Part shown: one piece after another, positions 39,983 through 49,378 of the stretch | Position numbering within the stretch: position 1 is the first letter of the stretch | How the letters are laid out: each line of letters starts with the position of its first letter | Assembly: GCF_000442645.1 (NCBI RefSeq) | Contig: NC_021915.1 | Coordinates: forward strand, 496,001-560,000 | DNA: 64,000 bases | Direction: 5' to 3' | Origin: Corynebacterium maris DSM 45190 | GTDB taxonomy: Bacteria; Actinomycetota; Actinomycetes; Mycobacteriales; Mycobacteriaceae | Notes under the pieces: generated by a model | What the model saw: the letters and a program-made list of their open reading frames with translations, nothing else | What the model was told of the DNA's origin: nothing | The model's database searches: none | Position numbers and translations under genes: made by a program

Positions 39983-41209
39983 TCACGTGGGAAGGTCGAA
40001 ATCAGCCAGGGCCGTCTCATACCCGGCGCCTTCGCCGATGGCGGAGAAACCGCGGCGGGCCTCCTCCGCGGCTTCGGCGAATTTGACGCGGCAGTGCTCC
40101 CGTTGCGGACCGCCCGCCTCCGCGGCCGCGTGCCAGGCCTCGGAGAGGGCCACGAGCAGCCGGGCCCGGATGTGCACCTCGGCGGCGTCCGCCAGCGATT
40201 CATACGAATGTGACTCGGCGACCTTGGTGAGCGTTTCCACGGCGGTCTCCGGCTGGCCGTCCTGGAGGTAGAGCAGGCCGAGCTGGATTTCGGCCTCCGC
40301 CGCCGTGATGAACGGGGTGGTGGGGGTGATGCGCGTCGTCGCGGCGTCGAGGTAGGCGAACGCTTCTTCGAGCTTGTCGTCGACGTTCGACTTCAGGTAG
40401 GCCGCGCCGGCGCCGGTGAGTGCAGCGATCTGGCCGGGGACGTCGCGGCGGTGCTCGTGCCAGGCGAAGAGGTCGTCGTAGAGCCGAACGGCGAGCAACT
40501 CGCCGCCGTCCTGGTCGACGAGGAGATCAGCGGTGTCCACGGTCAATTCTTCTCGGTAAGCGTCCTCCAGCTCGGGGAGGAGACCGGTGAGCCGGTCGGT
40601 CAGCGAGGCGGCCAGATCGAGGCTTTCGGTGGTGATGACTTTATCTGCGGCCTCGCGTGCCGCCGTCGGTGCGTCGATGCGGTCTTCCGGCGGATCGGGG
40701 CGGAACAGGACATCCCCGAGATACGAGTCGAACCAGGGCAGGTTGCGGAGCAGGTGGTCACGTTCGGGGGAGTCGGGGGCGAGCGTGGCCACGGCCGACC
40801 ACTCTTCGTCGTCGCCGGAGGACTTTGCGGCGGTGTCGGCGGCATGGAGCTCGGCGGTGGCTTCGTCGTCCATCGCCAGCAGATGGTAAGTCGCTGCCAG
40901 GACGGCATGGTCTTCGTGTCGTTTGATCAGACCCGGCCCGGCGAGGAAGTTCGCCAGGGTAGAAAGACGCAGTGCCGTCAGGCCGTCGTCGGTGCGGTCG
41001 GTCTCCTCCAGCAGTGTCCGCCCAGTGACGTGCGCGGCCAGGGCCACCAGGGCCAACCGTCCTCGGTCGGCCGGTAGCGCGCCGTCGACGCACAGCTGTG
41101 TCAACAGCGACTGAGCGGACTCGAATTCGTCGTCGGACTCGGGCAGCGCAATGCCGAGCTCGGCTGCCTGCGTCTTCATGGCCGCGGCGACGTCAGTGCG
41201 GATAGTCAT
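39983..41209 (-). CDS. Helical repeat protein, paralogue B
   Basis: 408 aa from the ATG at 41209. A TTG at 41239 would add ten residues but would lie upstream of the -10 box. TACCTT is 7 bases before the chosen ATG, so the transcript is probably leaderless. The first part aligns with paralogue A (GRTLLEETD, RLSTLANFLAG, RHEDH, TYHLLAMDDEA), but the coiled coil is missing; the second half is TPR-like. The tandem arrangement indicates duplication. Each copy has its own promoter, separated by only 45 bases. Function unknown; association with the GTPase operon is by location only. Confidence 0.65.
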   Translation of the reverse strand: MTIRTDVAAAMKTQAAELGIALPESDDEFESAQSLLTQLCVDGALPADRGRLALVALAAHVTGRTLLEETDRTDDGLTALRLSTLANFLAGPGLIKRHEDHAVLAATYHLLAMDDEATAELHAADTAAKSSGDDEEWSAVATLAPDSPERDHLLRNLPWFDSYLGDVLFRPDPPEDRIDAPTAAREAADKVITTESLDLAASLTDRLTGLLPELEDAYREELTVDTADLLVDQDGGELLAVRLYDDLFAWHEHRRDVPGQIAALTGAGAAYLKSNVDDKLEEAFAYLDAATTRITPTTPFITAAEAEIQLGLLYLQDGQPETAVETLTKVAESHSYESLADAAEVHIRARLLVALSEAWHAAAEAGGPQREHCRVKFAEAAEEARRGFSAIGEGAGYETALADFDLPT

Positions 41210-41532
41210 GGGGATCAAGGTAACCCGCTGACGTCGCAACCTCCACGTCGGCGAGACAATGGCCTACATACCCACAGGCCACGAAGTGTTTTTTGGGGGT
41301 TGGGGGCCGGTGCGGTACGGTGTAAGGACAAACCAGTGTGCTCGTCGCCCTGGTGTACCCGACACCCGCCCACCTGTGGTGGAGTTGTTGTGATTGTCTC
41401 GGTAGCGGCCCCGGAAAAGAGCCCCTATTTTTTCGTGTCCGCAGATGGATTCGGACAATCGCGAGGGTGCGAACAAGTACCGCATCAGGCCAGCGTCCAT
41501 TCGGCGCCGGCGATTACTGACGAAAGAGTTAC
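41210..41532 (+). promoter_or_regulatory. Leader and promoter region of the str operon
   Basis: This 323-bp gap separates paralogue B (-) from rpsL (+). A TACGGT (41316-41321) overlapping TGTAAGGAC is the best -10 candidate, giving a 5' leader of about 200 bases. No gene is supported in it. No strong hairpin was found. Confidence 0.45.
41217..41222 (-). promoter_or_regulatory. -10 box for leaderless paralogue B
   Basis: TACCTT on the minus strand, 7 bases before the ATG; it decides the start codon. Confidence 0.5.
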
Positions 41533-41907
41533 ATGCCAACTATCCAGCAGCTGGTCCGCAAGGGCCGCCACACCAAGAAGTCCGCGACTGCGACTCGCGC
41601 CCTGAAGGGCTCGCCGCAGCGTCGTGGCGTGTGCACCCGCGTGTACACCACCACCCCGAAGAAGCCGAACTCCGCTCTGCGTAAGGTCGCCCGCGTGCGC
41701 CTGACCACCGGCATCGAGGTTTCGGCCTACATCCCGGGCGAGGGCCACAACCTGCAGGAGCACTCCATGGTGCTGGTGCGCGGTGGTCGTGTGAAGGACC
41801 TTCCCGGTGTTCGTTTCAAGATCGTCCGCGGCGCACTCGATGCGCAGGGCGTCAAGGACCGTAAGCAGGCTCGTTCCCGCTACGGCGCAAAGAAGGAGGG
41901 CAAGTAA
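41533..41907 (+). CDS. rpsL: 30S ribosomal protein S12
   Basis: 124 aa. S12 lies at the decoding centre. [11 protein letters not shown], the loop [19 protein letters not shown] and [15 protein letters not shown] are conserved. Both lysines linked to streptomycin resistance (in PKKPNSA and RVKDLPG) are wild-type, so no high-level streptomycin resistance is predicted from this gene. Three bases separate it from rpsG. Confidence 0.97.
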   Translation: MPTIQQLVRKGRHTKKSATATRALKGSPQRRGVCTRVYTTTPKKPNSALRKVARVRLTTGIEVSAYIPGEGHNLQEHSMVLVRGGRVKDLPGVRFKIVRGALDAQGVKDRKQARSRYGAKKEGK

Positions 41908-41910
41908 TAA

Positions 41911-42378
41911 ATGCGTAAGAGTGCAGCCCCGAAGCGTCCGGTAGTCCAGGACCCTGTCTACAGCTCTGAGCTGGTCACCCAGCTCGTCAACAAGATCCTC
42001 GTGGACGGCAAGAAGTCCACCGCCGAGCGCATCGTCTACGGCGCCATGGAGATCTGCCGCGAGAAGACCGGCACCGACCCGGTCGGCACCCTCGAGAAGG
42101 CCCTGGGCAACGTGCGCCCGGACCTCGAGGTCCGCTCCCGTCGTGTCGGCGGCGCCACCTACCAGGTGCCCGTCGAGGTCAAGCCGGGACGCTCCAACAC
42201 CCTGGCCCTGCGCTGGATGGTGTCCTACACCCGTCAGCGTCGCGAGAACTCGATGATCGAGCGCCTCGCCAACGAGATCATGGACGCGTCCAACGGTCTC
42301 GGTGCCTCCGTGAAGCGTCGCGAAGACGTCCACAAGATGGCTGAGGCCAACCGCGCCTTCGCCCACTACCGCTGGTAA
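41911..42378 (+). CDS. rpsG: 30S ribosomal protein S7
   Basis: 155 aa; S7 nucleates assembly of the 30S head and contacts E-site tRNA. Conserved blocks are [34 protein letters not shown] and a C-terminal [22 protein letters not shown] precedes the ATG. Follows rpsL in the usual str order. Confidence 0.97.
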   Translation: MRKSAAPKRPVVQDPVYSSELVTQLVNKILVDGKKSTAERIVYGAMEICREKTGTDPVGTLEKALGNVRPDLEVRSRRVGGATYQVPVEVKPGRSNTLALRWMVSYTRQRRENSMIERLANEIMDASNGLGASVKRREDVHKMAEANRAFAHYRW

Positions 42379-42531
42379 TTTACGAGCAGCGATGAGAATG
42401 ACCCGACACTTCCCTCTCCGTCCCACGGGGTGCGCTACGCGCGCCACCAGGGACGATGGACGGCTGTCGGGTCTTTCCCGTGCCGTGCAGGCACTACCAC
42501 GCCGTTAGCTGACGGGCTGGGTTTTCGGGTG

Positions 42532-42537
42532 TAAAAT
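42532..42537 (+). promoter_or_regulatory. -10 box of a fusA promoter
   Basis: TAAAAT preceded by GGTG (extended -10 type) lies in the 276-bp rpsG-fusA gap, about 120 bases before the fusA start. Nothing else is clearly encoded in this gap. Confidence 0.5.
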
Positions 42538-42654
42538 TCCTGAGTGCTGCCAGTCTCACGCACTAATGGCAAGATTGAACGAGAAATATCCGTAGCGGGC
42601 GCGTGGCCGACCACCATTCGGCGCCGTCCACAACACACGAGTTGGGGTAAGACT

Positions 42655-44781
42655 GTGGCACAAGAAGTGCTTAAGGACCTGAACAAGGTCCGCAACATCG
42701 GCATCATGGCCCACATTGACGCCGGTAAGACCACCACGACCGAGCGCATCCTGTACTACACGGGCATCAACCGCAAGGTCGGCGAAACCCACGACGGCGG
42801 AGCGACCACCGACTGGATGAGCCAGGAGCAGGAGCGCGGCATCACGATCACCTCCGCCGCGGTCACCTGTTTCTGGGAAGGCAACCAGATCAACATCATC
42901 GACACCCCGGGCCACGTCGACTTCACCGTCGAGGTCGAGCGCTCCCTGCGTGTCCTGGACGGCGCCGTCACCGTCTTCGACGGCAAGGAAGGCGTCGAGC
43001 CGCAGTCCGAGCAGGTCTGGCGTCAGGCCGAGAAGTACGACGTCCCGCGCGTCTGCTTCGTCAACAAGATGGACAAGCTCGGCGCTGACTTCTACTTCAC
43101 CGTGCAGACCATCATCGACCGTCTCGGCGCCCGTCCGCTGGTCATGCAGCTGCCGATCGGCGCTGAGGATGACTTCGACGGCGTCGTCGACCTCATTGAG
43201 ATGAAGGCCCTCTACTGGCGCGGCAAGGTCGAGGTGGGCGCCGAGGCCGAGGTCGAGGAGATCCCGGCTGAGCTGCAGGAGCGCGCGGAAGAATACCGCG
43301 AGAAGATCCTGGAGGCCGTCGCCGAGTCCGACGACGCGCTCATGGAGAAGTACTTCGGCGGCGAAGAGCTGACCAACGACGAGATCAAGGCGGCCATCCG
43401 CAAGATGACCGTCAACTCCGAGCTCTACCCGGTCTTCTGCGGCACCGCATACCGCAACAAGGGTGTGCAGCCGCTGCTGGACGCCGTCATCGACTACCTT
43501 CCGAACCCGCTGGACATCGGCGAGGTCAAGGGCATGGCCGTCGGCAACGAAGAGACCGAGCTGGTCCGTAAGCCGTCCGTCGACGACCCGTTCTCCGCGC
43601 TGGCGTTCAAGATCGCCGTCCACCCGTTCTTCGGCAAGCTGACCTACGTCCGTGTGTACTCGGGCCAGGTCACCCCGGGCGACAACGTGCAGAACTCCAC
43701 GAAGGGCAAGAAGGAGCGCATCGGCAAGCTCTTCCAGATGCACGCCAACAAGGAGAACCCGGTCGACGAGGCCCGCGCCGGCAACATCTACGCGGTCATC
43801 GGCCTGAAGGACACCACCACCGGCGACACCCTGTGTGACTCGAAGGAGCAGATCATCCTCGAGTCCATGGACTTCCCGGATCCGGTCATCCAGGTCGCCA
43901 TCGAGCCGAAGACCAAGTCGGACCAGGAGAAGCTGGGCACCGCCATCCAGAAGCTCGGCGAAGAGGACCCGACCTTCACCGTCCAGCTCGACGAGGAGTC
44001 CGGCCAGACCGTCATCGGCGGCATGGGCGAGCTGCACCTCGACGTCCTGGTCGACCGCATGAAGCGCGAGTTCAAGGTCGAGGCCAACATCGGTAACCCG
44101 CAGGTGGCCTACCGCGAGACCATCCGTAAGAAGGTCGACAGCGTCGACTTCACCCACAAGAAGCAGACGGGTGGCTCCGGCCAGTTCGCGAAGGTCATCG
44201 TGACCCTCGAGCCGTACGCCCCGACCGCGGAAGAGCTGGAGGAGGGCGAGGACGCAAACTACAAGTTCGTCAACGCCGTCACCGGCGGCCGCGTCCCGAA
44301 GGAGTACATCCCGTCCGTCGACGCCGGCATCCAGGACGCCATGCAGTACGGCTACCTGGCCGGCTACCCGATGGTCAACGTCCAGGCCACCCTCGAGGAC
44401 GGCGCCTACCACGACGTCGACTCCTCGGAGATGGCGTTCAAGCTGGCCGGCTCCCAGGTCTTCAAGGAGGCCGTGGCCAAGGCCAAGCCGGTCCTGCTCG
44501 AGCCGCTGATGGCCGTCGAGATCACCACCCCGGAAGAGTTCATGGGCGACGTCATCGGCGACGTGAACTCCCGTCGTGGCCAGGTCAACTCGATGGAGGA
44601 CCGCGCCGGCGCCAAGCTGGTCAAGGCCACCGTCCCGCTGTCCGAGATGTTCGGCTACGTCGGTGACCTGCGTTCCCGCACCCAGGGCCGCGCCAACTAC
44701 TCCATGGTCTTCGACTCCTACGGTGAGGTCCCCTCGAGCGTGGCGCAGGAGATCATCGAGAAGCGCACCGGCGGCGCCTAA
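42655..44781 (+). CDS. fusA: Elongation factor G
   Basis: 708 aa from the GTG at 42655; the longer frame from 42544 would extend into the promoter region. EF-G drives ribosomal translocation. The GTPase motifs are [13 protein letters not shown] (G1), RGITITSAA (G2), DTPGHVDFT (G3) and NKMDK (G4). The later domains include [11 protein letters not shown] and [17 protein letters not shown]-rich stretch TTGGGGTAAG serves as a weak ribosome site. Confidence 0.96.
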   Translation: MAQEVLKDLNKVRNIGIMAHIDAGKTTTTERILYYTGINRKVGETHDGGATTDWMSQEQERGITITSAAVTCFWEGNQINIIDTPGHVDFTVEVERSLRVLDGAVTVFDGKEGVEPQSEQVWRQAEKYDVPRVCFVNKMDKLGADFYFTVQTIIDRLGARPLVMQLPIGAEDDFDGVVDLIEMKALYWRGKVEVGAEAEVEEIPAELQERAEEYREKILEAVAESDDALMEKYFGGEELTNDEIKAAIRKMTVNSELYPVFCGTAYRNKGVQPLLDAVIDYLPNPLDIGEVKGMAVGNEETELVRKPSVDDPFSALAFKIAVHPFFGKLTYVRVYSGQVTPGDNVQNSTKGKKERIGKLFQMHANKENPVDEARAGNIYAVIGLKDTTTGDTLCDSKEQIILESMDFPDPVIQVAIEPKTKSDQEKLGTAIQKLGEEDPTFTVQLDEESGQTVIGGMGELHLDVLVDRMKREFKVEANIGNPQVAYRETIRKKVDSVDFTHKKQTGGSGQFAKVIVTLEPYAPTAEELEEGEDANYKFVNAVTGGRVPKEYIPSVDAGIQDAMQYGYLAGYPMVNVQATLEDGAYHDVDSSEMAFKLAGSQVFKEAVAKAKPVLLEPLMAVEITTPEEFMGDVIGDVNSRRGQVNSMEDRAGAKLVKATVPLSEMFGYVGDLRSRTQGRANYSMVFDSYGEVPSSVAQEIIEKRTGGA

Positions 44782-45137
44782 GCGTCACCGCTGACGCACC
44801 CGGTCGGGGAAGCCAGATCCCGGGAGGCCCTCCATGTGCCTCCTCCTGGAACAGATCTGCTCCCCGCCCGCACGGCGGTAGCGGCCGCCTGAGCGTCCAC
44901 CCGATGACGGTGGACGTTGAGCCGGCCGTTACCCTGTGAGAAGATCCGCGATTCTTGTCGGCGCCTGCCCGTCACCGGGTTTGAAAAAATGCCTTCATAA
45001 ATCTAGGATCGTGTAACTGGCACATATGTGAAAGTGTCACCGAGATTGACCCCGGTTCAGGGGTGCTTTCTGGGCGACAATTGTCAACCACGTGGCTGCG
45101 AAGGTCGTAGCCACCATGAAGTCCAGGAGGACATACA
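44782..45137 (+). promoter_or_regulatory. fusA-tuf intergenic region
   Basis: A 356-bp gap without a supported gene. It contains an 8-bp stem (CGTCCACC at 44894-44901 with GGTGGACG at 44909-44916), extended imperfectly on both sides, as a possible fusA terminator without a U tract. It also contains the tuf promoter described separately, and a palindrome CACATATGTG (45021-45030) just inside the transcribed leader. Confidence 0.6.
44981..45009 (+). promoter_or_regulatory. Strong tuf promoter
   Basis: TTGAAA (44981-44986) and TAGGAT (45004-45009) are separated by the optimal 17 bases. It gives a leader of about 120 bases before tuf. Confidence 0.75.
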
Positions 45138-46328
45138 GTGGCAAAGGCGAAGTTCGAGCGTAACAAGCCGCACCTCAACATCGGCACCATCGGTCACGTC
45201 GACCACGGCAAGACCACCACCACGGCTGCCATCACCAAGGTTCTGGCCGACCTGTACCCGGAGGAGAACGCTTCCTTCGACTACGACCAGATCGACAAGG
45301 CTCCGGAGGAGAAGGAGCGTGGCATCACGATCAACATCTCCCACGTCGAGTACAACACCCCGAAGCGTCACTACGCACACGTTGACGCCCCGGGTCACGC
45401 CGACTACATCAAGAACATGATCACCGGTGCCGCTCAGATGGACGGCGCCATCCTGGTCGTCGCCGCAACCGACGGCCCGATGCCGCAGACCCGCGAGCAC
45501 GTCCTCCTGGCCCGCCAGGTCGGCGTCCCGTACATCCTCGTCGCCCTGAACAAGTGCGACATGGTTGACGATGAGGAAATCATCGAGCTCGTCGAGATGG
45601 AGGTCCGCGAGCTGCTGGCCGAGCAGGACTACGACGAGGAAGCACCGATCGTCCAGATCTCCGCTCTCGGCGCCCTGAACGGCGAAGAGAAGTGGGTCAA
45701 CTCCGTCGGCGAGCTCATGGAAGCCTGCGACGAGTCCATCCCGGACCCGGAGCGCGAGACCGACAAGCCGTTCCTGATGCCGATCGAGGACATCTTCACC
45801 ATTTCCGGCCGCGGCACCGTCGTGACCGGCCGCGTCGAGCGTGGCTCCCTGAACGTCAACGATGAGATCGAGATCGTCGGCATCAAGGACAAGTCCACCA
45901 AGACCACGGTGACCTCCATCGAGATGTTCAACAAGTTCCTGGACTCCGCTGAGGCCGGCGACAACGCCGCTCTGCTGCTCCGCGGCCTCAAGCGCGAGGA
46001 CGTCGAGCGTGGCCAGGTCGTCATCAAGCCGGGCGCTTACACCCCGCACAAGAAGTTCGAGGGCTCCGTCTACATCCTGTCCAAGGATGAGGGCGGCCGC
46101 CACACCCCGTTCTTCGACAACTACCGTCCGCAGTTCTACTTCCGCACCACCGACGTCACCGGCGTCGTGACCCTGCCGGAAGGCACCGAGATGGTCATGC
46201 CGGGCGACAACGTCGACATGTCCGTCGAGCTGATCCAGCCGGTCGCCATGGACGAGGGCCTGCGCTTCGCTATCCGCGAGGGCTCCCGCACCGTCGGCGC
46301 TGGCCGCGTCACCAAGATCGTCGAGTAA
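45138..46328 (+). CDS. tuf: Elongation factor Tu
   Basis: 396 aa, GTG start with AGGAGG. EF-Tu delivers aminoacyl-tRNA. G1 is [11 protein letters not shown]3 [12 protein letters not shown], and G4 NKCDM. The beta-barrel domains show [13 protein letters not shown] and [15 protein letters not shown]. Has its own promoter and a strong terminator, so it can be expressed apart from fusA. Confidence 0.98.
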   Translation: MAKAKFERNKPHLNIGTIGHVDHGKTTTTAAITKVLADLYPEENASFDYDQIDKAPEEKERGITINISHVEYNTPKRHYAHVDAPGHADYIKNMITGAAQMDGAILVVAATDGPMPQTREHVLLARQVGVPYILVALNKCDMVDDEEIIELVEMEVRELLAEQDYDEEAPIVQISALGALNGEEKWVNSVGELMEACDESIPDPERETDKPFLMPIEDIFTISGRGTVVTGRVERGSLNVNDEIEIVGIKDKSTKTTVTSIEMFNKFLDSAEAGDNAALLLRGLKREDVERGQVVIKPGAYTPHKKFEGSVYILSKDEGGRHTPFFDNYRPQFYFRTTDVTGVVTLPEGTEMVMPGDNVDMSVELIQPVAMDEGLRFAIREGSRTVGAGRVTKIVE

Positions 46329-46367
46329 TTCCTTACTCGCCGTGAGTCTTGGTTGACTCCAGCACAC

Positions 46368-46416
46368 AAGCACCGCCCGTGTCACCGCAAGGTGATGCGG
46401 GCGGTGCTTTCTTTCT
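46368..46416 (+). terminator. tuf terminator
   Basis: A 12-bp stem (AAGCACCGCCCG at 46368-46379 with CGGGCGGTGCTT at 46398-46409) contains an inner TCACC/GGTGA hairpin and runs into TTTCTTTC. Confidence 0.88.
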
Positions 46417-46449
46417 CCCCTGTGCCTTGCCAGTAGACTGCAGGGCGAC

Positions 46450-47133
46450 ATGAAAGATCCCACTCGTATCCCGGACGTGCTCGCGGCGCTGCAACGCGCC
46501 TGGGAAGGGCAGCCGGACCTCAACCTGGCCTCGCTGTGGGGCGTCGTCGAAAACCACGGCATCGGGTGGGGCAGCGGCGACGATGAGCTCGTGGCCGTCC
46601 TCGAGGCCCTGTCGCGTCGGCACCCGGCACGCGTCACCTCCCCGGAAAATGTGCTGGTGGTGGCGGACACCGCGCGCCCGCTACGGCGGATCACCGTCGA
46701 CCCGGTCGGACGCCGGGTGACGGTCCGGGGCGCCGATGTGCGCCCGGCGACGTGGAACTACCGGGAGATCCGCCGCCTGGAGGTGGGGATGCCGGCGGTG
46801 ATCACGGACGCCGCGGGCGTCGACCACCGGCTGGGCGTGCTCAGCGGCATGACGGTCAGCGACTACCGGCCGCCGACGGGGCTGGGAGGCCGGGCCCGGA
46901 CGGCGATGGGGGACCTGGTCGTCGGGGCGCGGCTTATCGACGGCTCACTGGTGATCGTCAGCCACGGCGTCGACGTCTTCACCCCGGGCCGCCGCGACGT
47001 GGCACACACCAGGCACCGCTACGACAAGCTCCTCGAGGTGGGGATCGGCGCGCCGTTGCGCTTCCAGCCGGCGGCGGGCGGGAAGCCAGTGGCGCTGGCG
47101 GAGGTGGAGCTGCTGTTTCCCGTCGACCAATGA
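46450..47133 (+). CDS. Conserved hypothetical protein
   Basis: 227 aa, no signal peptide or membrane span. The N-terminal 60 residues (RIPDVLAALQRAWEGQPDLNLASLW) look like a small helical domain with a GWGSGDDELVAVLEAL segment. The rest is strand-rich with SHGVDVFTPGRRDVAHTRHRYD and a C-terminal VALAEVELLFPVD. I do not recognise the family. TAGACT lies 11 bases before the ATG and may be its -10 box. Its stop is 6 bases from the end of a convergent gene, with no terminator between them. Confidence 0.7.
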   Translation: MKDPTRIPDVLAALQRAWEGQPDLNLASLWGVVENHGIGWGSGDDELVAVLEALSRRHPARVTSPENVLVVADTARPLRRITVDPVGRRVTVRGADVRPATWNYREIRRLEVGMPAVITDAAGVDHRLGVLSGMTVSDYRPPTGLGGRARTAMGDLVVGARLIDGSLVIVSHGVDVFTPGRRDVAHTRHRYDKLLEVGIGAPLRFQPAAGGKPVALAEVELLFPVDQ

Positions 47134-47139
47134 GCCCGG

Positions 47140-47700
47140 TCAGGAACCTTCGACCGGGCGCAGATGCAGCTTGTAGGACGTGGCCAGCTCGATTCCGGTG
47201 AGCGCCTCGTGCACGTCCACGTCGGTCTGTTCGATCTCCGCGACCAGCGCGCGCATGTCCACGCCCGGCTGGGCGGAGATCAACCAGGTGGCGGTGGGCC
47301 GTCCGCGGTCCCAGGCCACGGAGTGCCGGACGTCCTCGACCCCTTCGAAGGACTTCAGCCCCTCGCCGACGGCGGCGGCGACCCGGGCGGCGGAGATCTG
47401 GATTTCCCCGCCGTCCTCGGAGAGCGGCGAAGGCACCCGGGTGATGGCGTGGCGCCGGAGGTTGGACATGATCAACCACCCGCCGGCCACCACCCCCACG
47501 ACGACCGCGACGATCAGCCCCAGCGGGAAGTACTGCGAAGCCAGCGCGGCGTCGATCGCGTCGTGGTCGATGCGGGCGGCCCACTCGACGGCGAGGTCGT
47601 TGCCGGAGGCATGCGCCACGGACCACACGGCGATGACGGTGAGCGTCAGACCGAGGAGCAGCGAGATCACCCGGTTGAGGAAAGACAGCCGGTGGCTCAT
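47140..47700 (-). CDS. AmaP-like alkaline-shock membrane anchor protein
   Basis: 186 aa. Two N-terminal spans (about ISLLLGLTLTVIAVWSVAH and FPLGLIVAVVVGVVAGGWLI) are followed by a cytoplasmic alpha/beta domain with GVDMRALVAEIEQTD. In Firmicutes AmaP tethers Asp23 to the membrane. Here it ends an operon with two Asp23-family genes and DUF2273, supporting the same role. It overlaps the upstream gene by one base. Confidence 0.72.
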   Translation of the reverse strand: MSHRLSFLNRVISLLLGLTLTVIAVWSVAHASGNDLAVEWAARIDHDAIDAALASQYFPLGLIVAVVVGVVAGGWLIMSNLRRHAITRVPSPLSEDGGEIQISAARVAAAVGEGLKSFEGVEDVRHSVAWDRGRPTATWLISAQPGVDMRALVAEIEQTDVDVHEALTGIELATSYKLHLRPVEGS

Positions 47701-48263
47701 CAGAATCGGCCCCCGTCCTCGTCTTCGCGGAGCAGGACTTGTAGCGTCAGGCGGTCACCGACCAACGGTCCCAGCGCCTCCTGCAGTTGACCGTGCAGCC
47801 GCTCCCGGGCGGAGTCGTCCAGCGTGGAGGAGGCGGCCGTGACGACGATCTTCTTTCTGGTCACCAGCGTCGACGCGGACATGACGCCGGGCAGTGTCTT
47901 GGCGGTGGCGGTGGCGTGGCGGGCGAGATCCACCCGGCGGACCCAGATCGCGGCAGGGGAGGACAACCCCAGGTAGGGCTTGAGCCGTGGGACGAGCGCG
48001 GCGGCCACCAGCCAGAGGCCGATGAGGAAAAGTCCGATCCCGCCCCAGAACAGCCACGGCTCGGGCATCGTGCGGGCGTGCTCGAGGGCGGCGACGATCC
48101 AGCTGTCCCACCCGGCGGGGGAGAGGTACCGGACCACGACTTCGCGCACGCCGACCACGGCGAGGGCCACCAACGCGACGCCGAAAAGGATCCCGACGTA
48201 CCGTGCTCGGGGCGGGTGGGCCGGGGGCAACGGGGTGGGGGCGGCCGGCTCTTTAACGTCCAT
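47700..48263 (-). CDS. DUF6286-type two-span membrane protein
   Basis: 187 aa from the ATG at 48263; a GTG one codon earlier is equally possible. A Pro-rich N-terminus is followed by spans ILFGVALVALAVVGVREVVV and WLFWGGIGLFLIGLWLVAAAL and a cytoplasmic domain with GVMSASTLVTRKKIVVTA. This architecture resembles the AmaP-like neighbour. It overlaps the Asp23 gene upstream by 11 bases. Envelope-stress role is inferred from the operon. Confidence 0.7.
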   Translation of the reverse strand: MDVKEPAAPTPLPPAHPPRARYVGILFGVALVALAVVGVREVVVRYLSPAGWDSWIVAALEHARTMPEPWLFWGGIGLFLIGLWLVAAALVPRLKPYLGLSSPAAIWVRRVDLARHATATAKTLPGVMSASTLVTRKKIVVTAASSTLDDSARERLHGQLQEALGPLVGDRLTLQVLLREDEDGGRF

Positions 48264-48834
48264 CACGTCTTTTCCTTTCCGCTGCGATGCTCTGGGCGAC
48301 GACGTGCCCGGGGCTGTTCGGATGCAGGGGCAGAACGCGCACCGGGACGACCGGCGCGCCGACGGTGGTGCGCACCGGAGTCAGGGCGCGGTGGGTGGAC
48401 AGCGGGGGCGGCAGCCTGACCACCTTCGGGGAGGTGACCCGGGTGCGGGGCGTGACTGAGATCTGCGTGGTCATGCCGTGGGCCGGCGCCTCGGCGAGGT
48501 CGTCGGCGCTGACCCGGTGGGCGGAGTGGACCACCTGGTCGACGGAGACGTTAACGATGCCGGTGGCCAACCCGGTGGCGGCCTCCACGTCGTGACGGAC
48601 GGCGTCGCGGACGTGCGCCGCCACGGCAGAGACCGGTGCCGGCCAACTCACCGCGATGGCCACGTCCAGGCGGACCCGGCCGGCGGTGCGGTCGACGATC
48701 GCGTCGCATCTGGGGTAATTGCCGCCGAGCTTGACGATGCCACCGCTGGTGTGCACCACCCCCGGGACAGCGCTCGCGGAGTGGGCGGCGATCCGGTTGA
48801 TCGCGCGTTCGGAGATGTGGGTGTGGCCGGTCAC
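48253..48834 (-). CDS. Asp23/Gls24 family envelope-stress protein B
   Basis: 193 aa. The Asp23 core is visible as ISERAINRIAAHSASAVPGV, VRLDVAIAVSWPAPVSAVAAHVRDAV and GLATGIVNVSVDQVV. The C-terminal extension of about 75 residues is basic and Pro-rich. Asp23 proteins form membrane-tethered assemblies involved in cell-wall homeostasis. The start overlaps the DUF2273 stop by 4 bases. Confidence 0.82.
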   Translation of the reverse strand: MTGHTHISERAINRIAAHSASAVPGVVHTSGGIVKLGGNYPRCDAIVDRTAGRVRLDVAIAVSWPAPVSAVAAHVRDAVRHDVEAATGLATGIVNVSVDQVVHSAHRVSADDLAEAPAHGMTTQISVTPRTRVTSPKVVRLPPPLSTHRALTPVRTTVGAPVVPVRVLPLHPNSPGHVVAQSIAAERKRRDGR

Positions 48835-49028
48835 CCGCGGCCTCCTCGCCCGGAGCGCAACCCGTCGAAGACCGCGCGCAGGTTGATCCTGCCGTCCAGG
48901 TGCGCGCCCACCACGGCGCCGATCGCGCTGAACAGCAGAGCCCAGAGGAAGCCCGCGAACCCGCCGAAGATGACGGCGAAGGCGAAGGCCAACCCGACGA
49001 CGACGCCGAGGGCGGTCATGTTTTTCAT
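48831..49028 (-). CDS. DUF2273 small membrane protein
   Basis: 65 aa with one long or two short hydrophobic segments (GVVVGLAFAFAVIFGGFAGF and LLFSAIGAVVGAHL) and a basic tail ending in RSGRGGRG. DUF2273 proteins are usual companions of Asp23 and AmaP and help to hold Asp23 at the membrane. Overlaps both neighbours by 4 bases. Confidence 0.8.
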   Translation of the reverse strand: MKNMTALGVVVGLAFAFAVIFGGFAGFLWALLFSAIGAVVGAHLDGRINLRAVFDGLRSGRGGRG

Positions 49029-49378
49029 TTCACTCTCCTGGCAGATGGTGCGGCTGATGAGGCGGAGCCGTCGACGGCGTCGGCGACGATGACGTCGACG
49101 GGGAAGCGGACGTGCGCCGCGGCGGTGGCCCGCACGCGTTCGGACAACTCGTAGAGGTTGCCCGCCGCCCGCAGGTCGGCGACGACGTGCACCTCCAGTC
49201 GGGGGACCACTTCGGAGTTCGACAGCCGTAACCCCCGTACCCGGGCGCCCGGGTATAACAGCGCGACTTCAGAAAATTCACCCGACGACAGGGCCGCGAC
49301 GCCGGGCAGCGCGAGCACGGCGGCCTCGACTCTGCGAGCGGTGTCCTGGGAGACCGGGTCGTCGACGGCCGCCATCAC
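49025..49378 (-). CDS. Short Asp23-like conserved protein
   Basis: 117 aa. It resembles a reduced Asp23 fold: RRVEAAVLALPGVAALS at the N-terminus, RLEVHVVADLRAAGNLYELSERVRA in the middle and FPVDVIVADAV near the end. No membrane span. It lies between the first Asp23 gene and DUF2273 with 4-base overlaps on both sides, so its level is probably coupled to theirs. A regulatory or capping role is only a guess. Confidence 0.65.
   Translation of the reverse strand: MMAAVDDPVSQDTARRVEAAVLALPGVAALSSGEFSEVALLYPGARVRGLRLSNSEVVPRLEVHVVADLRAAGNLYELSERVRATAAAHVRFPVDVIVADAVDGSASSAAPSARRVK

Noticed and set aside
19162..41209. The 22-kb block as a prophage or integrative element
   Set aside because: No integrase, transposase, phage structural gene, tRNA edge or direct repeat was found.
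45021..45030. Palindrome CACATATGTG in the tuf leader as an operator
   Set aside because: Only 10 bp, AT-rich centre and common by chance; no regulator context.
45028..45420. 130-codon frame starting in the tuf leader
   Set aside because: Runs out of frame through tuf and has Ser/Thr/Arg-rich shadow composition.
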